The notes beneath the pieces are model-generated. The model saw only the letters and a program-made list of their open reading frames with translations. It was not told the DNA's origin and searched no databases. A stretch of 64,000 nt of DNA. Source: JAIOTG01 sp964644045 (GTDB lineage: Bacteria; Patescibacteriota; Patescibacteriia; Patescibacteriales; JAGXOH01). Positions 26,150-34,862 of this stretch are shown piece by piece; the stretch's first letter is position 1; every line of letters begins with the position of its first letter. The stretch spans positions 1-64,000 of the forward strand of contig CAZXUK010000004.1 in assembly GCA_964644045.1 (NCBI GenBank). Reading direction: 5' to 3'. A program made the position numbers and the translations under genes.

Positions 26150-26336
26150 AGAATTAGAAATCAGAGCAAAAATGGCTGCCGAAAAAATGGAGGAAGAAAA
26201 TAGGGAAAGCATCCGACTGGAAAAAAAGGGGTTTACCCAATTTGTAGTCGGGGACGAAAATTTCCCAAAAGGCATGCCTATTGCGAAAATAACAGGTGGT
26301 AAAAAAGATTACTATCTTTACCACTTAATGTTTTGA
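26139..26336 (+). CDS. Small protein coupled to the kinase-like gene
   Basis: A 65-residue protein with a charged N-terminal helix and a beta-like C-terminal part (GFTQFVVGDENFPKGMPIAKI, DYYLYHLMF). It has a good GGAGG site inside the kinase-like gene and starts before that gene ends, so the two are translationally linked. It could be the kinase's partner or substrate; no family recognised. Confidence 0.65.
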   Translation: MITEELEIRAKMAAEKMEEENRESIRLEKKGFTQFVVGDENFPKGMPIAKITGGKKDYYLYHLMF

Positions 26337-26347
26337 TTTAACCTCTA

Positions 26348-26380
26348 CCCCGGAAAAAATAACCGGGGTTTTTTATTTTT
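26348..26380 (+). terminator. Terminator after the kinase-like gene pair
   Basis: CCCCGG/CCGGGG stem with loop and a T6 run. Confidence 0.8.
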
Positions 26381-26569
26381 GTTTGACTTAAGGGCTAAAA
26401 TCAGATAGGATTATTTAATAAGATAAGCTTTAAATCTCAAAGCTTTTTTACTTTATTCAACTTATTTTACTTTTTACCTGCCCTGCCCGCCCCGAGTTTG
26501 CCAAAGAAATCTTATTTAACTTTTTATACTTATTTTACTTTTTATACTTATTTTACTTATTTATTTCCT
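26381..26569. repeat. Dispersed intergenic repeat before infB
   Basis: Tandem copies of TTTTTATACTTATTTTACTT (26521-26563) and a GC-rich patch CCTGCCCTGCCCGCCCCGAG (26478-26497). The AT-rich unit recurs at 29.95, 32.83 and 41.92 kb, always between genes. The infB promoter is not evident. Confidence 0.6.
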
Positions 26570-28534
26570 ATGAATGTAACCGAATTGGCCAGAAGACTAA
26601 AAGTCACCCCCAAAGAATTGCGCGAAACCCTGCCGTGCATCGGTTTTGATATTGGCAAAAAAGCTATAAAAATAGATGATAAGCTGGCGCAAAAAATAAT
26701 CAAAGAATGGCCGGTTAAAATTAAGGAATTGCAGGCGCAAGAAGAGGAAGAAGAGAGACAGAAAAAAGAAGAATTAGAAGCTAAGCCGGAACTTAAAAAG
26801 AAAATAAGCATTCCTCCTTATATAACTGTAAAAGAATTTGCTGATCTAAGCGGATTGCCGGTAAGCAGAATACTTAAAGAACTAATGCAAAACGGTATTT
26901 TTACCTCGGTTAATGAAAAAATAGATTACGAAACCGCCAGTATTGTAGGAGAATATCTGAATTTAGATGTTAAATTAGACGAAAAGGACGAAGAAGAAAG
27001 GAAGGAAGAAAAAATTGAAGAAATCATCAATAAAGAAGCTAAAGACAAACTAAAAGACAGAGCTCCGGTAGTAGTGGTTATGGGGCATGTGGATCACGGG
27101 AAAACTAAATTATTAGACACCATAAGAGAATCAAATATAGCCGGAGAAGAATCCGGGGGCATCACCCAGCATATTGGCGCTTATCAGGCCACAAAACAAG
27201 ACAGATTGATCACTTTTATAGATACACCCGGACACGAGGCCTTTACTGCCATGAGAAGCCGGGGGGCCAAGGTGGCTGATATATCTATTTTAATTGTGGC
27301 CGCCGATGACGGGGTAAAGCCCCAAACTCTGGAAGCTTACAAAATAATCCAAGCCGCCGACATTCCCTTTTTGGTGGCCATAAACAAAATTGACAAAGAA
27401 GGAGCGGATATAAATAAAACTAAACAAGAGCTCTCCACTCAGCTTAATATTACTCCGGAAGACTGGGGAGGAAAAATAATTTGCACTCCCATTTCCGCTA
27501 AAAACGGGGAAGGAGTCCAGCACCTGCTGGATATGATTCTACTTTTGGCTGATACTGAATCCCGAGATCTAAAGGCCAATCCGGAAACCGAAGCCGTGGG
27601 CACGATCATCGAATCTTATGTAGATAAATCAGCCGGAGCCGTGGCCACTATTTTAATCCAAAACGGCACCCTGCGTGTGGGCGATCAACTCTGCCTTCGA
27701 GACCGGGTCTGCGGCAAGGTTCGCGCCCTGCAAAATTACAAAAAAGAAACAGTAAAAGAAGCCGGCCCCTCTGCCCCGGTACAAATTATCGGATTAAAAA
27801 TCGCTCCGGCGGTAGGAGATATTTTAAAAGTAAACAATCAAACTAAAAACAAAATTTCCAAAATCAAAAAAAAGCAACCCGAACAAAACCAAACCACCCC
27901 GGAGACAGAAAATAAAGAAACTAAAAAATTAAATCTGATCTTAAAAAGCGATTTTCTGGGCTCAGCTGAAGCCATTGAAGAATCTCTAATGAAAATAAAC
28001 ACGGAAGAAATAAAAGCTAAAATCATTCACAAAGGACTGGGAAATATCCGAGAAAGCGATATTCAAAAAGCCGAAGCCGCCGATGCTCAAATTATCGGAT
28101 TTAATGTTAAAATTTCTCCCCAAATTGAAAATTTGATCCGAGAGAAAAAAATTCCGGTAAAAACTTTCAGTGTCATCTATGAATTAATAGAATATGTCCG
28201 CGAAGAAATGGAAAAAATGCTTACTCCCAATATTGAAAAGGTGGATTTAGGCAAATTAAAAGTTTTGGCAGTATTCCGCACAGAGAAAAACAACCAAATT
28301 TTGGGAGGTAAAGTTTTGGAAGGTAAACTCAAACCTCAAACCAAAGTGGAAGTAATACGAAACAAGGAGGTTATAAACAAAGGCGACTTAACCGAATTAA
28401 AAATCGGGCAAGAGGATGTGGGTGAAGTGGAAAAAGATCAAGAATGCGGAGTTAAATTTGAAGGGAAACCGGAAGTGCAAGAAGGAGATATTTTAAATAT
28501 TTACGAAGAAAAAGAAATAATCGGCAAATTATAA
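26570..28534 (+). CDS. infB: Translation initiation factor IF-2
   Basis: GTPase that brings initiator tRNA to the 30S subunit. From the ATG at 26570 (MNVTELARRLKVTPKEL, the IF2 N-terminal subdomain) the protein has 654 residues. A second IF2_N module is at about 85-140. The GTPase follows with GHVDHGKTKLLD, the switch II region DTPGHEAF and NKID, then domains II, III (LILKSDFLGSAEAI) and IV. The linker is short compared with E. coli, as in small genomes. A TTG start at 26498 would translate the intergenic repeat and is rejected. It is the first gene of infB-rbfA-nrnA. Confidence 0.96.
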   Translation: MNVTELARRLKVTPKELRETLPCIGFDIGKKAIKIDDKLAQKIIKEWPVKIKELQAQEEEEERQKKEELEAKPELKKKISIPPYITVKEFADLSGLPVSRILKELMQNGIFTSVNEKIDYETASIVGEYLNLDVKLDEKDEEERKEEKIEEIINKEAKDKLKDRAPVVVVMGHVDHGKTKLLDTIRESNIAGEESGGITQHIGAYQATKQDRLITFIDTPGHEAFTAMRSRGAKVADISILIVAADDGVKPQTLEAYKIIQAADIPFLVAINKIDKEGADINKTKQELSTQLNITPEDWGGKIICTPISAKNGEGVQHLLDMILLLADTESRDLKANPETEAVGTIIESYVDKSAGAVATILIQNGTLRVGDQLCLRDRVCGKVRALQNYKKETVKEAGPSAPVQIIGLKIAPAVGDILKVNNQTKNKISKIKKKQPEQNQTTPETENKETKKLNLILKSDFLGSAEAIEESLMKINTEEIKAKIIHKGLGNIRESDIQKAEAADAQIIGFNVKISPQIENLIREKKIPVKTFSVIYELIEYVREEMEKMLTPNIEKVDLGKLKVLAVFRTEKNNQILGGKVLEGKLKPQTKVEVIRNKEVINKGDLTELKIGQEDVGEVEKDQECGVKFEGKPEVQEGDILNIYEEKEIIGKL

Positions 28535-28559
28535 AATATTTAAAAATTAAAATAAAAAA

Positions 28560-28880
28560 ATGCCCCAAAAAAAAAGATTGGATGAATCCCTGAGAAAAGA
28601 ACTGGCTGAAATTATTAATAAAAAGATAACCCAAAACAATTTCCTAATCACAGTATCCCGGACCAACTGCGCCCCCGATCTCTCTCAAATAAAAATCGAG
28701 GTTTCAATTTTGCCGGAAAATTTAACCGGAACAGCTTTAAAAAAACTAAAACCTCAAAGCCGGCGTATTGCCGAAGAATTAAAAAGGAAAGTAAATCTAA
28801 GCCGGGTTCCCAAAATAATCTGGCAAACAGATTCCTCCACTCAAGATCTGTTTGAAATAGACGAGAAATTAAAACAATAA
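28560..28880 (+). CDS. rbfA: Ribosome-binding factor A
   Basis: A 106-residue KH-like protein that helps mature the 30S 5' end of 16S rRNA. It shows the family features KRLDESLRKELAEII, SRTNCAPDLSQIKIEVSIL and RKVNLSRVPKIIWQTDSS. It follows infB by 25 bp as in most bacteria and ends just before a terminator-like hairpin. Confidence 0.92.
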   Translation: MPQKKRLDESLRKELAEIINKKITQNNFLITVSRTNCAPDLSQIKIEVSILPENLTGTALKKLKPQSRRIAEELKRKVNLSRVPKIIWQTDSSTQDLFEIDEKLKQ

Positions 28881-28912
28881 AATCCCATGCTCACAAGTAT
28901 AGGGATTTTTAT
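28878..28912 (+). terminator. Terminator-like hairpin between rbfA and nrnA
   Basis: AAATCCC/GGGATTT stem with a 14-base loop and T-rich tail, overlapping the rbfA stop. Read-through to nrnA, which starts 7 bp later, seems likely. Confidence 0.6.
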
Positions 28913-28918
28913 TTTAAT

Positions 28919-29896
28919 ATGTATCTTAATGTAGCTAAATTTCAAAAAGCTCGCCAAATAATAAACGAGGCGAAAAATATTCTGATCATTATCCACAATC
29001 GACCGGACGGAGACGCCCTTTCTTCGGCCTGTGCTTTTTCTCTGTTGTTGGAACAAATGAATAAAAAACACCAAATTTTCTGTCTTGATCCTCCGTCAGA
29101 AACCTTTTCCTTTCTCCCGCGTATTGAAAAAATTAACTCCAATAAAATTGAAATCCAAAAAGAATTCAAAAATTTTGACCTGATTCTTATCCTGGATTGC
29201 GGCAGTATTACCAGAACCGGCTTAATGGCAGAGCTAAAAACAAAAAAAGATAACCAATATATTTTAGAGTTAGATCATCATCCTAATCAGGAAGGTTTTA
29301 GCGATTTAGAGCTTCGTTATCCAGAAATGAATTCCACCACCGAAGTAATTTATCACTTCTTTAAATTCAATTTCTTAAACCTTAATAAAGATATAGCCGA
29401 ATGCATCTTAACCGGGATCTTAACAGACACCGCCAATTTTCTTCATCCTTTAACCAATAATCAAACCCTGGATATCGCCTCGCAAATGCTTAATCACGGA
29501 GCCAATTTCCCTAAAATAAACAAAAACACCTGGCAAAATAAATCCGTGGATTCTATGAAACTTTGGAGCGTGGTGCTAAATAACCTAAATGTTAATCCCA
29601 AATATGAAATAGCTTTCTCGGTTTTAACCCGGGAAGAAATGGATCTTTTTCAGAAAAATCTGGAGGCCCTGGACTCTATACTCCACTGGATAACCAACAT
29701 AGAAGGAATAAGAGCTTTAATATTTTTAAAAGAAGAAAACGGAAATAAAATTAAAGGTAATTTAAGAACCAATCATCCGCGAATAAATGTTTCCCATCTG
29801 GCCAATCACCTGGGCGGAGGCGGACATACTAAGGCCTCGGGTTTTGTCCTGGAAGGAGAAATAAAAAAAACCGCCCAAGGCTGGAAAGTAATCTAA
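28919..29896 (+). CDS. nrnA: DHH-family phosphoesterase, NrnA-like
   Basis: A 325-residue DHH/DHHA1 protein. It has HNRPDGDALSSACA (metal site 1), LILDCGS, the ELDHHPNQE DHH motif and the C-terminal GGGGHTKASGF of the DHHA1 domain. NrnA-type enzymes degrade nano-RNA and pAp; the frequent infB-rbfA-nrnA order supports this reading. Cytoplasmic. The gene starts right after the rbfA hairpin and converges on trmD across an AT-rich repeat. Confidence 0.88.
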   Translation: MYLNVAKFQKARQIINEAKNILIIIHNRPDGDALSSACAFSLLLEQMNKKHQIFCLDPPSETFSFLPRIEKINSNKIEIQKEFKNFDLILILDCGSITRTGLMAELKTKKDNQYILELDHHPNQEGFSDLELRYPEMNSTTEVIYHFFKFNFLNLNKDIAECILTGILTDTANFLHPLTNNQTLDIASQMLNHGANFPKINKNTWQNKSVDSMKLWSVVLNNLNVNPKYEIAFSVLTREEMDLFQKNLEALDSILHWITNIEGIRALIFLKEENGNKIKGNLRTNHPRINVSHLANHLGGGGHTKASGFVLEGEIKKTAQGWKVI

Positions 29897-29976
29897 AATA
29901 AATATAAAAAGTGAATTAAGTTAAATAGATGGCGAGGAGATAAATATAAAAAATTATTTTACTTTTTATACTTACT
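29897..29976. repeat. Inverted AT-rich repeat between nrnA and trmD
   Basis: AATATAAAAAGTGAATTAAG on one side and CTTTTTATACTTACTTTAC on the other pair with few mismatches. It is the same dispersed unit as at 26.5 kb, here arranged head to head where two transcripts converge, so it probably acts as a terminator. Confidence 0.55.
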
Positions 29977-30636
29977 TTACTTATTTTCATTCTTCCGTCT
30001 CCATTTCTCAATCTCTTTATGATTCCCGGAAAGAAGCACCTCGGGAACCTTGTAGTCTTCACCATCCGCCTCAAAAACTTCCGGACGAGTGTATTGGGGA
30101 TATTCGATCTGCCCCGGAGTGGAATGGGATTCGCTATCCAAACTGGCCTCGTTACCCAAAACACCGGGCACTAAACGGGAAACCGAATCCACTACAGCCA
30201 TAGCCGGTATTTCCCCTCCGGTTAAAACATAATCTCCCAGAGAAATTTCTTCGTCAATAAAAAAACGGACGCGTTCATCCACTCCTTCGTAGCGTCCGCA
30301 AATTATAATAATATCGATTAGCTCGGAATAATCCTTAACCTTTTTTTGAGTCCATCTCTCTCCTCTGGCTGAAGATAAAACCACTCTGGTTTTATCTGAA
30401 TTTATTTTTGCTTTGATATCTTTAACCGCCTTGTAAATCGGCTCCACTTTCATAACCATTCCGGCCCCGCCTCCGTAAGGCGTATCATCCACGGTTTTGT
30501 GTTTATCTTCTGTCCAATCCCGCAGGTTATAAACTTTGATATCAATCAAACCTCCTGTTTGCGCCCGGCCAATAATGCTTTCGGAAAAATAAGACTCAAA
30601 TATTTCCGGAAAAATTGTGAGTAGGTGAAAAGTCAT
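29977..30636 (-). CDS. trmD: tRNA (guanine-N1)-methyltransferase
   Basis: SPOUT-fold enzyme that methylates G37 of tRNAs to prevent frameshifting. The 219 residues include FHLLTIFPEIFESYF, VDDTPYGGGAGMVMK, the knot region ICGRYEGVDERV, SLGDYVLTGGE and DSESHSTPGQIEYPQYTRP. Slightly shorter than E. coli TrmD at the C-terminus. It stands alone rather than in the usual rpsP-rimM-trmD-rplS operon. Confidence 0.95.
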   Translation of the reverse strand: MTFHLLTIFPEIFESYFSESIIGRAQTGGLIDIKVYNLRDWTEDKHKTVDDTPYGGGAGMVMKVEPIYKAVKDIKAKINSDKTRVVLSSARGERWTQKKVKDYSELIDIIIICGRYEGVDERVRFFIDEEISLGDYVLTGGEIPAMAVVDSVSRLVPGVLGNEASLDSESHSTPGQIEYPQYTRPEVFEADGEDYKVPEVLLSGNHKEIEKWRRKNENK

Positions 30637-30880
30637 GCTTTTAGAAAACTATTCTTTTTTTAAAATTTGGCAAATCCCTCAAAAGTTTTTGGTATAGGAA
30701 AATTGAAATTAGAAATTAGCCAAAATATTAACAGTTTTTTCTTTTAAAACATTTTTTTAAGCAATAAAGACTGACGAGGATAAAAACATTGAAATTGAGA
30801 AATTTTAATCATCATAAACCCAAAAACTACTAATATTCCCTTATACAATTATCACCCAAAGGGTGATGATTTCCAATTTC
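30637..30880. other. Intergenic between ftsH and trmD
   Basis: AT-rich. ATCACCC AAA GGGTGAT (30851-30867) is a small hairpin just after the ftsH stop and is probably part of its terminator. No promoter for trmD stands out. Confidence 0.4.
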
Positions 30881-32776
30881 CTAATTTCCCTCGCCTTTCT
30901 CCGCCACAACCTCTTCTTTTGTCTCGGTTTTAGATTTATCTGAATCAGACTCTACCTTCTTTTTCCCCACAATTTTCTCAAATTCTTCTTTCTCCAAAGT
31001 TTCTTTTTTTAACAAAGCTTGGGCCACTTTTTCCAATACTTTTTTATGGTCTTTCAAAACCTTTTCTACTTTCTCAGAACTCTCCCTGATGATCTCAGAG
31101 ACCGCTTTATCTATTTTTTCCGCTGTTTTTTCACTATAATCTTTTTTGTCATGAAGCTCTTTTCCCAAAAACAATTTCTCTTCCGAGCTACCAAAGGTCC
31201 TAAGCCCCAAATCCGGAGACATTCCGTATTCAGTAACCAAACTGTAAGCAATCTCCGTGGCTCTTTTTAAATCCGAAGCGGCTCCGGTGGTAACATCCTG
31301 AAAAATTCTGCTCTCTGTCATATGACCGGCTAAAAGCACGGCTAATTCATCAATATACTCGGATTTGGTATGAAGTCTTTTTTCTTCTAAAGGAACTTTT
31401 AAGGTGTATCCTCCCGCTTTGCCACGCGAAATAATGGAAACTTTTTGAACCGGGTCGGTGGTGGGCAAAAATTGGGCGGTTAGAGCGTGTCCTGCCTCAT
31501 GATAGGCCGTAATCTTTTTCTCTTTCTCGCTAATTACCCGGGTTTTTCTTTCCGGACCCAAAATCACTTTTTCAATGGAATCAAATAAATCCTCCATTTC
31601 CACTTCTTTTTTTCCTCTACGGGCCGAGACAATGGCGGCCTCATTCAACAAATTGGATAAATCCGCGCCACTGAATCCCGGAGTTCTCTCGGCAATCCTT
31701 TTTAAACTCACATCTTTGGCCAAAGGTTTCTTGCGCGCGTGAACTTTCAAAATACCTTCTCTTTCTTTAATATCCGGATTATCTATAAATACCCGGCGAT
31801 CAAAACGTCCCGGGCGCAACAGGGCGGGATCTAAAACATCCGGGCGATTAGTGGCGGCCATAACTATTACATTGGTTCTTTCATCAAAACCGTCCATCTC
31901 TACTAAGATCTGATTCAAAGTTTGCTCCCTTTCGTCATGAGAACCGCCCAAACCGGCTCCTCTTTTACGGGCCACCGCGTCAATTTCATCAATAAAAATT
32001 ATACAAGGAGCACTCTTGCGAGCCCTTTTAAACAAATCTCGAACCCGGGAAGCTCCCACTCCCACAAACATCTCCACAAATTCGGATCCGGAAATATGAA
32101 AAAAAGGGACATCAGCTTCTCCGGCCACAGCCCTGGCCATTAAAGTTTTACCGGTTCCGGGTGCTCCCAAAAGCAAAAAACCCTTGGGAATACAAGCGCC
32201 TAAATCATGAAATTTTTTGGGGTGCTTTAAAAATTCAATTACTTCACGCAACTCCTGTTTAGATTCTTCTGAACCGGCAACCTGCTTAAAAGTAACTTTG
32301 GGTTTTTCATCTTTATTGAATTGCTTGGCTTGAGATTGACCAAACATCATGGCTTTGGAATTAGCACCCTGAACACCGCGCATCATAAAAAACAATAAAG
32401 CCCCGATCAACAAAAAAGGAAGCAAAATCGGCAAAATAGTAGTAGCAAAATAATCAAAACCGGATTCTTCTTTGATTCTAATATCTACTGCGGAAATTTT
32501 TTCTGAGCCCACTCCCAAATTTTTTAAAGTATTGGACAAAGATTCTTCCGCCTCTTTTTTGATTTCTTTTTCTTCTCCGTTTTTAAGCTTAACTTGCAAC
32601 TTATCTCCTTCCACCAGGACTTCTTTTACTTTTTCTTGTTCTATCTTTTGAGCCAAATAATTGATACCCATCTTTTCTTCCTCTTTTTGTCCCGCTCCGG
32701 ATAAAGCGCTGAACAAACCTGCTATAACCAAAAATACTATAAAAAATATTAAAAAATTTTTTAATAAGCTTTTCAT
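30881..32776 (-). CDS. ftsH: ATP-dependent zinc metalloprotease FtsH
   Basis: Membrane AAA+ protease for quality control. The 631 residues have two transmembrane helices (about 6-24 and 108-131) flanking a small outer domain. The AAA module follows with Walker A GAPGTGKT (about 204-211), Walker B IIFIDEIDA and the SRH ATNRPDVLDPALLRPGRFDRR. The M41 protease has the zinc motif HEAGH (about 430). The C-terminus is Lys/Glu-rich. It follows the S1 gene on the minus strand by about 100 bp of repeat DNA. Confidence 0.97.
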   Translation of the reverse strand: MKSLLKNFLIFFIVFLVIAGLFSALSGAGQKEEEKMGINYLAQKIEQEKVKEVLVEGDKLQVKLKNGEEKEIKKEAEESLSNTLKNLGVGSEKISAVDIRIKEESGFDYFATTILPILLPFLLIGALLFFMMRGVQGANSKAMMFGQSQAKQFNKDEKPKVTFKQVAGSEESKQELREVIEFLKHPKKFHDLGACIPKGFLLLGAPGTGKTLMARAVAGEADVPFFHISGSEFVEMFVGVGASRVRDLFKRARKSAPCIIFIDEIDAVARKRGAGLGGSHDEREQTLNQILVEMDGFDERTNVIVMAATNRPDVLDPALLRPGRFDRRVFIDNPDIKEREGILKVHARKKPLAKDVSLKRIAERTPGFSGADLSNLLNEAAIVSARRGKKEVEMEDLFDSIEKVILGPERKTRVISEKEKKITAYHEAGHALTAQFLPTTDPVQKVSIISRGKAGGYTLKVPLEEKRLHTKSEYIDELAVLLAGHMTESRIFQDVTTGAASDLKRATEIAYSLVTEYGMSPDLGLRTFGSSEEKLFLGKELHDKKDYSEKTAEKIDKAVSEIIRESSEKVEKVLKDHKKVLEKVAQALLKKETLEKEEFEKIVGKKKVESDSDKSKTETKEEVVAEKGEGN

Positions 32777-32856
32777 AAATTAAATTAAATAAATTATATA
32801 TAAAATAAGTTAAAAAACTAAACAAACTTATTTTACTTATTTTACTTTTTACTTGT

Positions 32857-32873
32857 CCTGAACTTGTCGAAGG
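32857..32873. repeat. REP-like palindrome
   Basis: CCTGAACTTGTCGAAGG, a short palindromic type seen in many bacterial intergenic regions. Here it is inserted inside a copy of the TTTTACTTATTTTA dispersed repeat between rpsA and ftsH. Confidence 0.55.
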
Positions 32874-32882
32874 ATACTTATT

Positions 32883-34139
32883 TTATTTTTTCTCTTCTTT
32901 CTCTTCCGATTTTTCAGGAGTAGTTTTCGAAGAGGAGGCCTTCTTTTCCTTTTCTTCGCTTGAGTCCTTTTTATCTTTTTCTTCCTTGGTCCCGCTCTTT
33001 TCTTCCGCAGAGGTTTTTTTTGTTTTCTCCGTAACCAAGCTCAAGCCCAGCCTATATTCTTCCGGGATCAAGGAAGTTATCTCAAAGTCATATTTTTCTC
33101 CGGGTTTAAATTTTTCAGATAATTTTACCCCCTTTTCCACTCCCAACTGGCTGATATGGGCCAAACCGTGAATAGATTCGTCTAATTTTACAAATAAACC
33201 GAAAGGGTTAACTTTAAGAATTTCTCCTTTGACTATCTGTCCCACTTTATACTTTTTGCCCGCCTCTTGCCATGGATCCTTTTTTAACCTCTTAGCACTT
33301 AAAAAGATTTTAGATCCTTCCACACTAATAACTTTGGCCTTTATTTTGTCTCCCACATTATAGAAATCAGAAGGATCGTCAATTCTCTGCCAAGCCAATT
33401 CGGAAATATGGATCAAGCCCTCCATTTTTTCATCAAAACTGACAAAGACTCCGAAATCGGTTACCGCGGTTACGGTTCCTTCCACTGTTGTGCCCACTTC
33501 GTATTTAGCGATCACATCTTTTTGTTTTTCCGCCCAAACATACTTTTCGCTAAAAATAATCTTATCTTCCTCTTCTTCCAGGGTAATAACTTTTACCTCC
33601 ATCTCTGTGCCCACAAAACTTTTCAATTTATCCAAAATTTTATTTTGATCTCCGCCGCTAACCCGAGGATAGTTTTCCGGAGAAAGCTGAGAAACCGGCA
33701 AAAATCCGGGAATCTGCTTATAATGAGCTATTAAACCGCCCTTATTGGCTTCCATAATTTTCACCATTACATTCTCTTTATTGGCAAAGGCCTGTCTTAA
33801 AGTACTCCAGGCCTTTTCCTGGCCGGCCTGTTTAAAGGAAAGTTCCAGTTCTCCGTTTTCATTTTCCTCCTCCATTACCGTGGCGTCCACCGTGTCTCCC
33901 GGCTTCAAATTACTATACTCCTCCAGTTCATCATAAAGCTGAGGGCCTCTGACCACTCCGACCAAAACTCCGTTTATATCCAATTTTACTTCTGACTTGG
34001 AAGCGGAGATCACAGTGCCGGTAACTATATCTCCCACTGCCGGTACTTCTATTTTATCTTTTTCCAAAAGCTTAGTAAAGTCTTGTTTTTGTTTTTCCTC
34101 CTCTTTTTTTTCTTCGGTTTGTTTTTTATCTTCTGACAT
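32883..34139 (-). CDS. rpsA: Ribosomal protein S1 (four S1 domains)
   Basis: RNA-binding protein that helps load mRNA on the 30S subunit. The 418 residues contain four S1/OB repeats (about 33-100, 115-185, 207-277 and 292-362), the third with VEGTVTAVTDFGVFVSF and the fourth with VKGEILKVNPFGLFVKL. E. coli S1 has six. Charged low-complexity tails occur at both ends. The 5' leader (34140-34362) has a CCCC/GGGG hairpin that could serve autoregulation. Confidence 0.88.
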   Translation of the reverse strand: MSEDKKQTEEKKEEEKQKQDFTKLLEKDKIEVPAVGDIVTGTVISASKSEVKLDINGVLVGVVRGPQLYDELEEYSNLKPGDTVDATVMEEENENGELELSFKQAGQEKAWSTLRQAFANKENVMVKIMEANKGGLIAHYKQIPGFLPVSQLSPENYPRVSGGDQNKILDKLKSFVGTEMEVKVITLEEEEDKIIFSEKYVWAEKQKDVIAKYEVGTTVEGTVTAVTDFGVFVSFDEKMEGLIHISELAWQRIDDPSDFYNVGDKIKAKVISVEGSKIFLSAKRLKKDPWQEAGKKYKVGQIVKGEILKVNPFGLFVKLDESIHGLAHISQLGVEKGVKLSEKFKPGEKYDFEITSLIPEEYRLGLSLVTEKTKKTSAEEKSGTKEEKDKKDSSEEKEKKASSSKTTPEKSEEKEEKK

Positions 34140-34362
34140 ATTTTTATAAAACTATTTTATTTTAGGTTGATTAAAATTTTTAACTTAAAATAAAAAAAGA
34201 CCTTCTTAACCTCCCCTTTGGGGAAGCCTTTTGGCCACCTCCTCTCTCGCTAACAAGAGAATAAAAACCAAAAGTTTTATTATAGGTGAATTAATTTTTT
34301 TAATTTTAAACTTTTATTGATATTAACACCAAAATTCAAAAAAATCAAGACCAAGGATAAAA
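34140..34362 (-). other. Leader region of rpsA
   Basis: On the minus strand a GGAGGTGGCC...CTTCCCCAAAGGGGAGG hairpin (about 34215-34250) is followed by a T-rich run, suggesting attenuation or S1 autoregulation. No ORF seen. Confidence 0.35.
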
Positions 34363-34391
34363 TTGACATAATATTATTTGTAAATTACAAT
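34363..34391 (+). promoter_or_regulatory. Promoter of the 128-residue gene
   Basis: TTGACA (34363-34368), 17-bp spacer, TACAAT (34386-34391). Confidence 0.8.
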
Positions 34392-34432
34392 TAAAAACAA
34401 CTTAAAAATAGCTCTTAAAAAAGGAGGTGGGT

Positions 34433-34816
34433 ATGGCAATTATCGGGGTCAAATTATTTTTTGAAACCGACATAGACGAGGATGGGTGCTCGGAAGGAGT
34501 TTTTTATGGAGAAAATATTTTTGTCGGGCCGGTTTACTCCCAAGAAATGGCCCTTAGAGTCTTAAAGAGTATTGCCCAATTTCTGGATCTTAGCAAGGAA
34601 GAGAAAACAGGAGTAGAAGTCTGCATTGAAAACTCCGGCCTACCACCTTGCTCTTCCGAGGAGGAAAAACTAAAGATCAGAATAAACAATCTGGAAGCCC
34701 AGATGGAGGATCTTTATGAGATTATTGAGGAAAACGCCAATTATCTGGACAAAGAGCTGGATAAAAACTTGAAGGGAGGGGACGGAGAAGCCCCATCGGG
34801 CCATTCCATTCACTAA
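34433..34816 (+). CDS. Unknown protein with strong RBS
   Basis: The ATG at 34433 lies 5 bases after AAGGAGG, giving 127 residues; a GTG at 34427 overlaps the RBS and is rejected. The N-terminal half is beta-alpha (AIIGVKLFFETDIDEDG, FVGPVYSQEMALRVLKSI) and the C-terminal half is an acidic coiled coil. No family recognised. It is a single-gene unit with a near-consensus promoter and a strong terminator, so it should be well expressed. Confidence 0.75.
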   Translation: MAIIGVKLFFETDIDEDGCSEGVFYGENIFVGPVYSQEMALRVLKSIAQFLDLSKEEKTGVEVCIENSGLPPCSSEEEKLKIRINNLEAQMEDLYEIIEENANYLDKELDKNLKGGDGEAPSGHSIH

Positions 34817-34821
34817 AACAC

Positions 34822-34854
34822 AAAAGCCGTCTAAGTTCTTGACGGCTTTTTTTA
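34822..34854. terminator. Bidirectional terminator
   Basis: AAAAGCCGTC/GACGGCTTTT stem with T7 on the plus strand, also serving ruvB from the other side. Confidence 0.85.
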
Positions 34855-34862
34855 TTCGCTTT

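Noticed and set aside
26498..26569. N-terminal extension of IF-2 from a TTG
   Set aside because: It would translate the dispersed TTTTTATACTTATTTTACTT repeat; the ATG at 26570 gives the normal IF-2 start.
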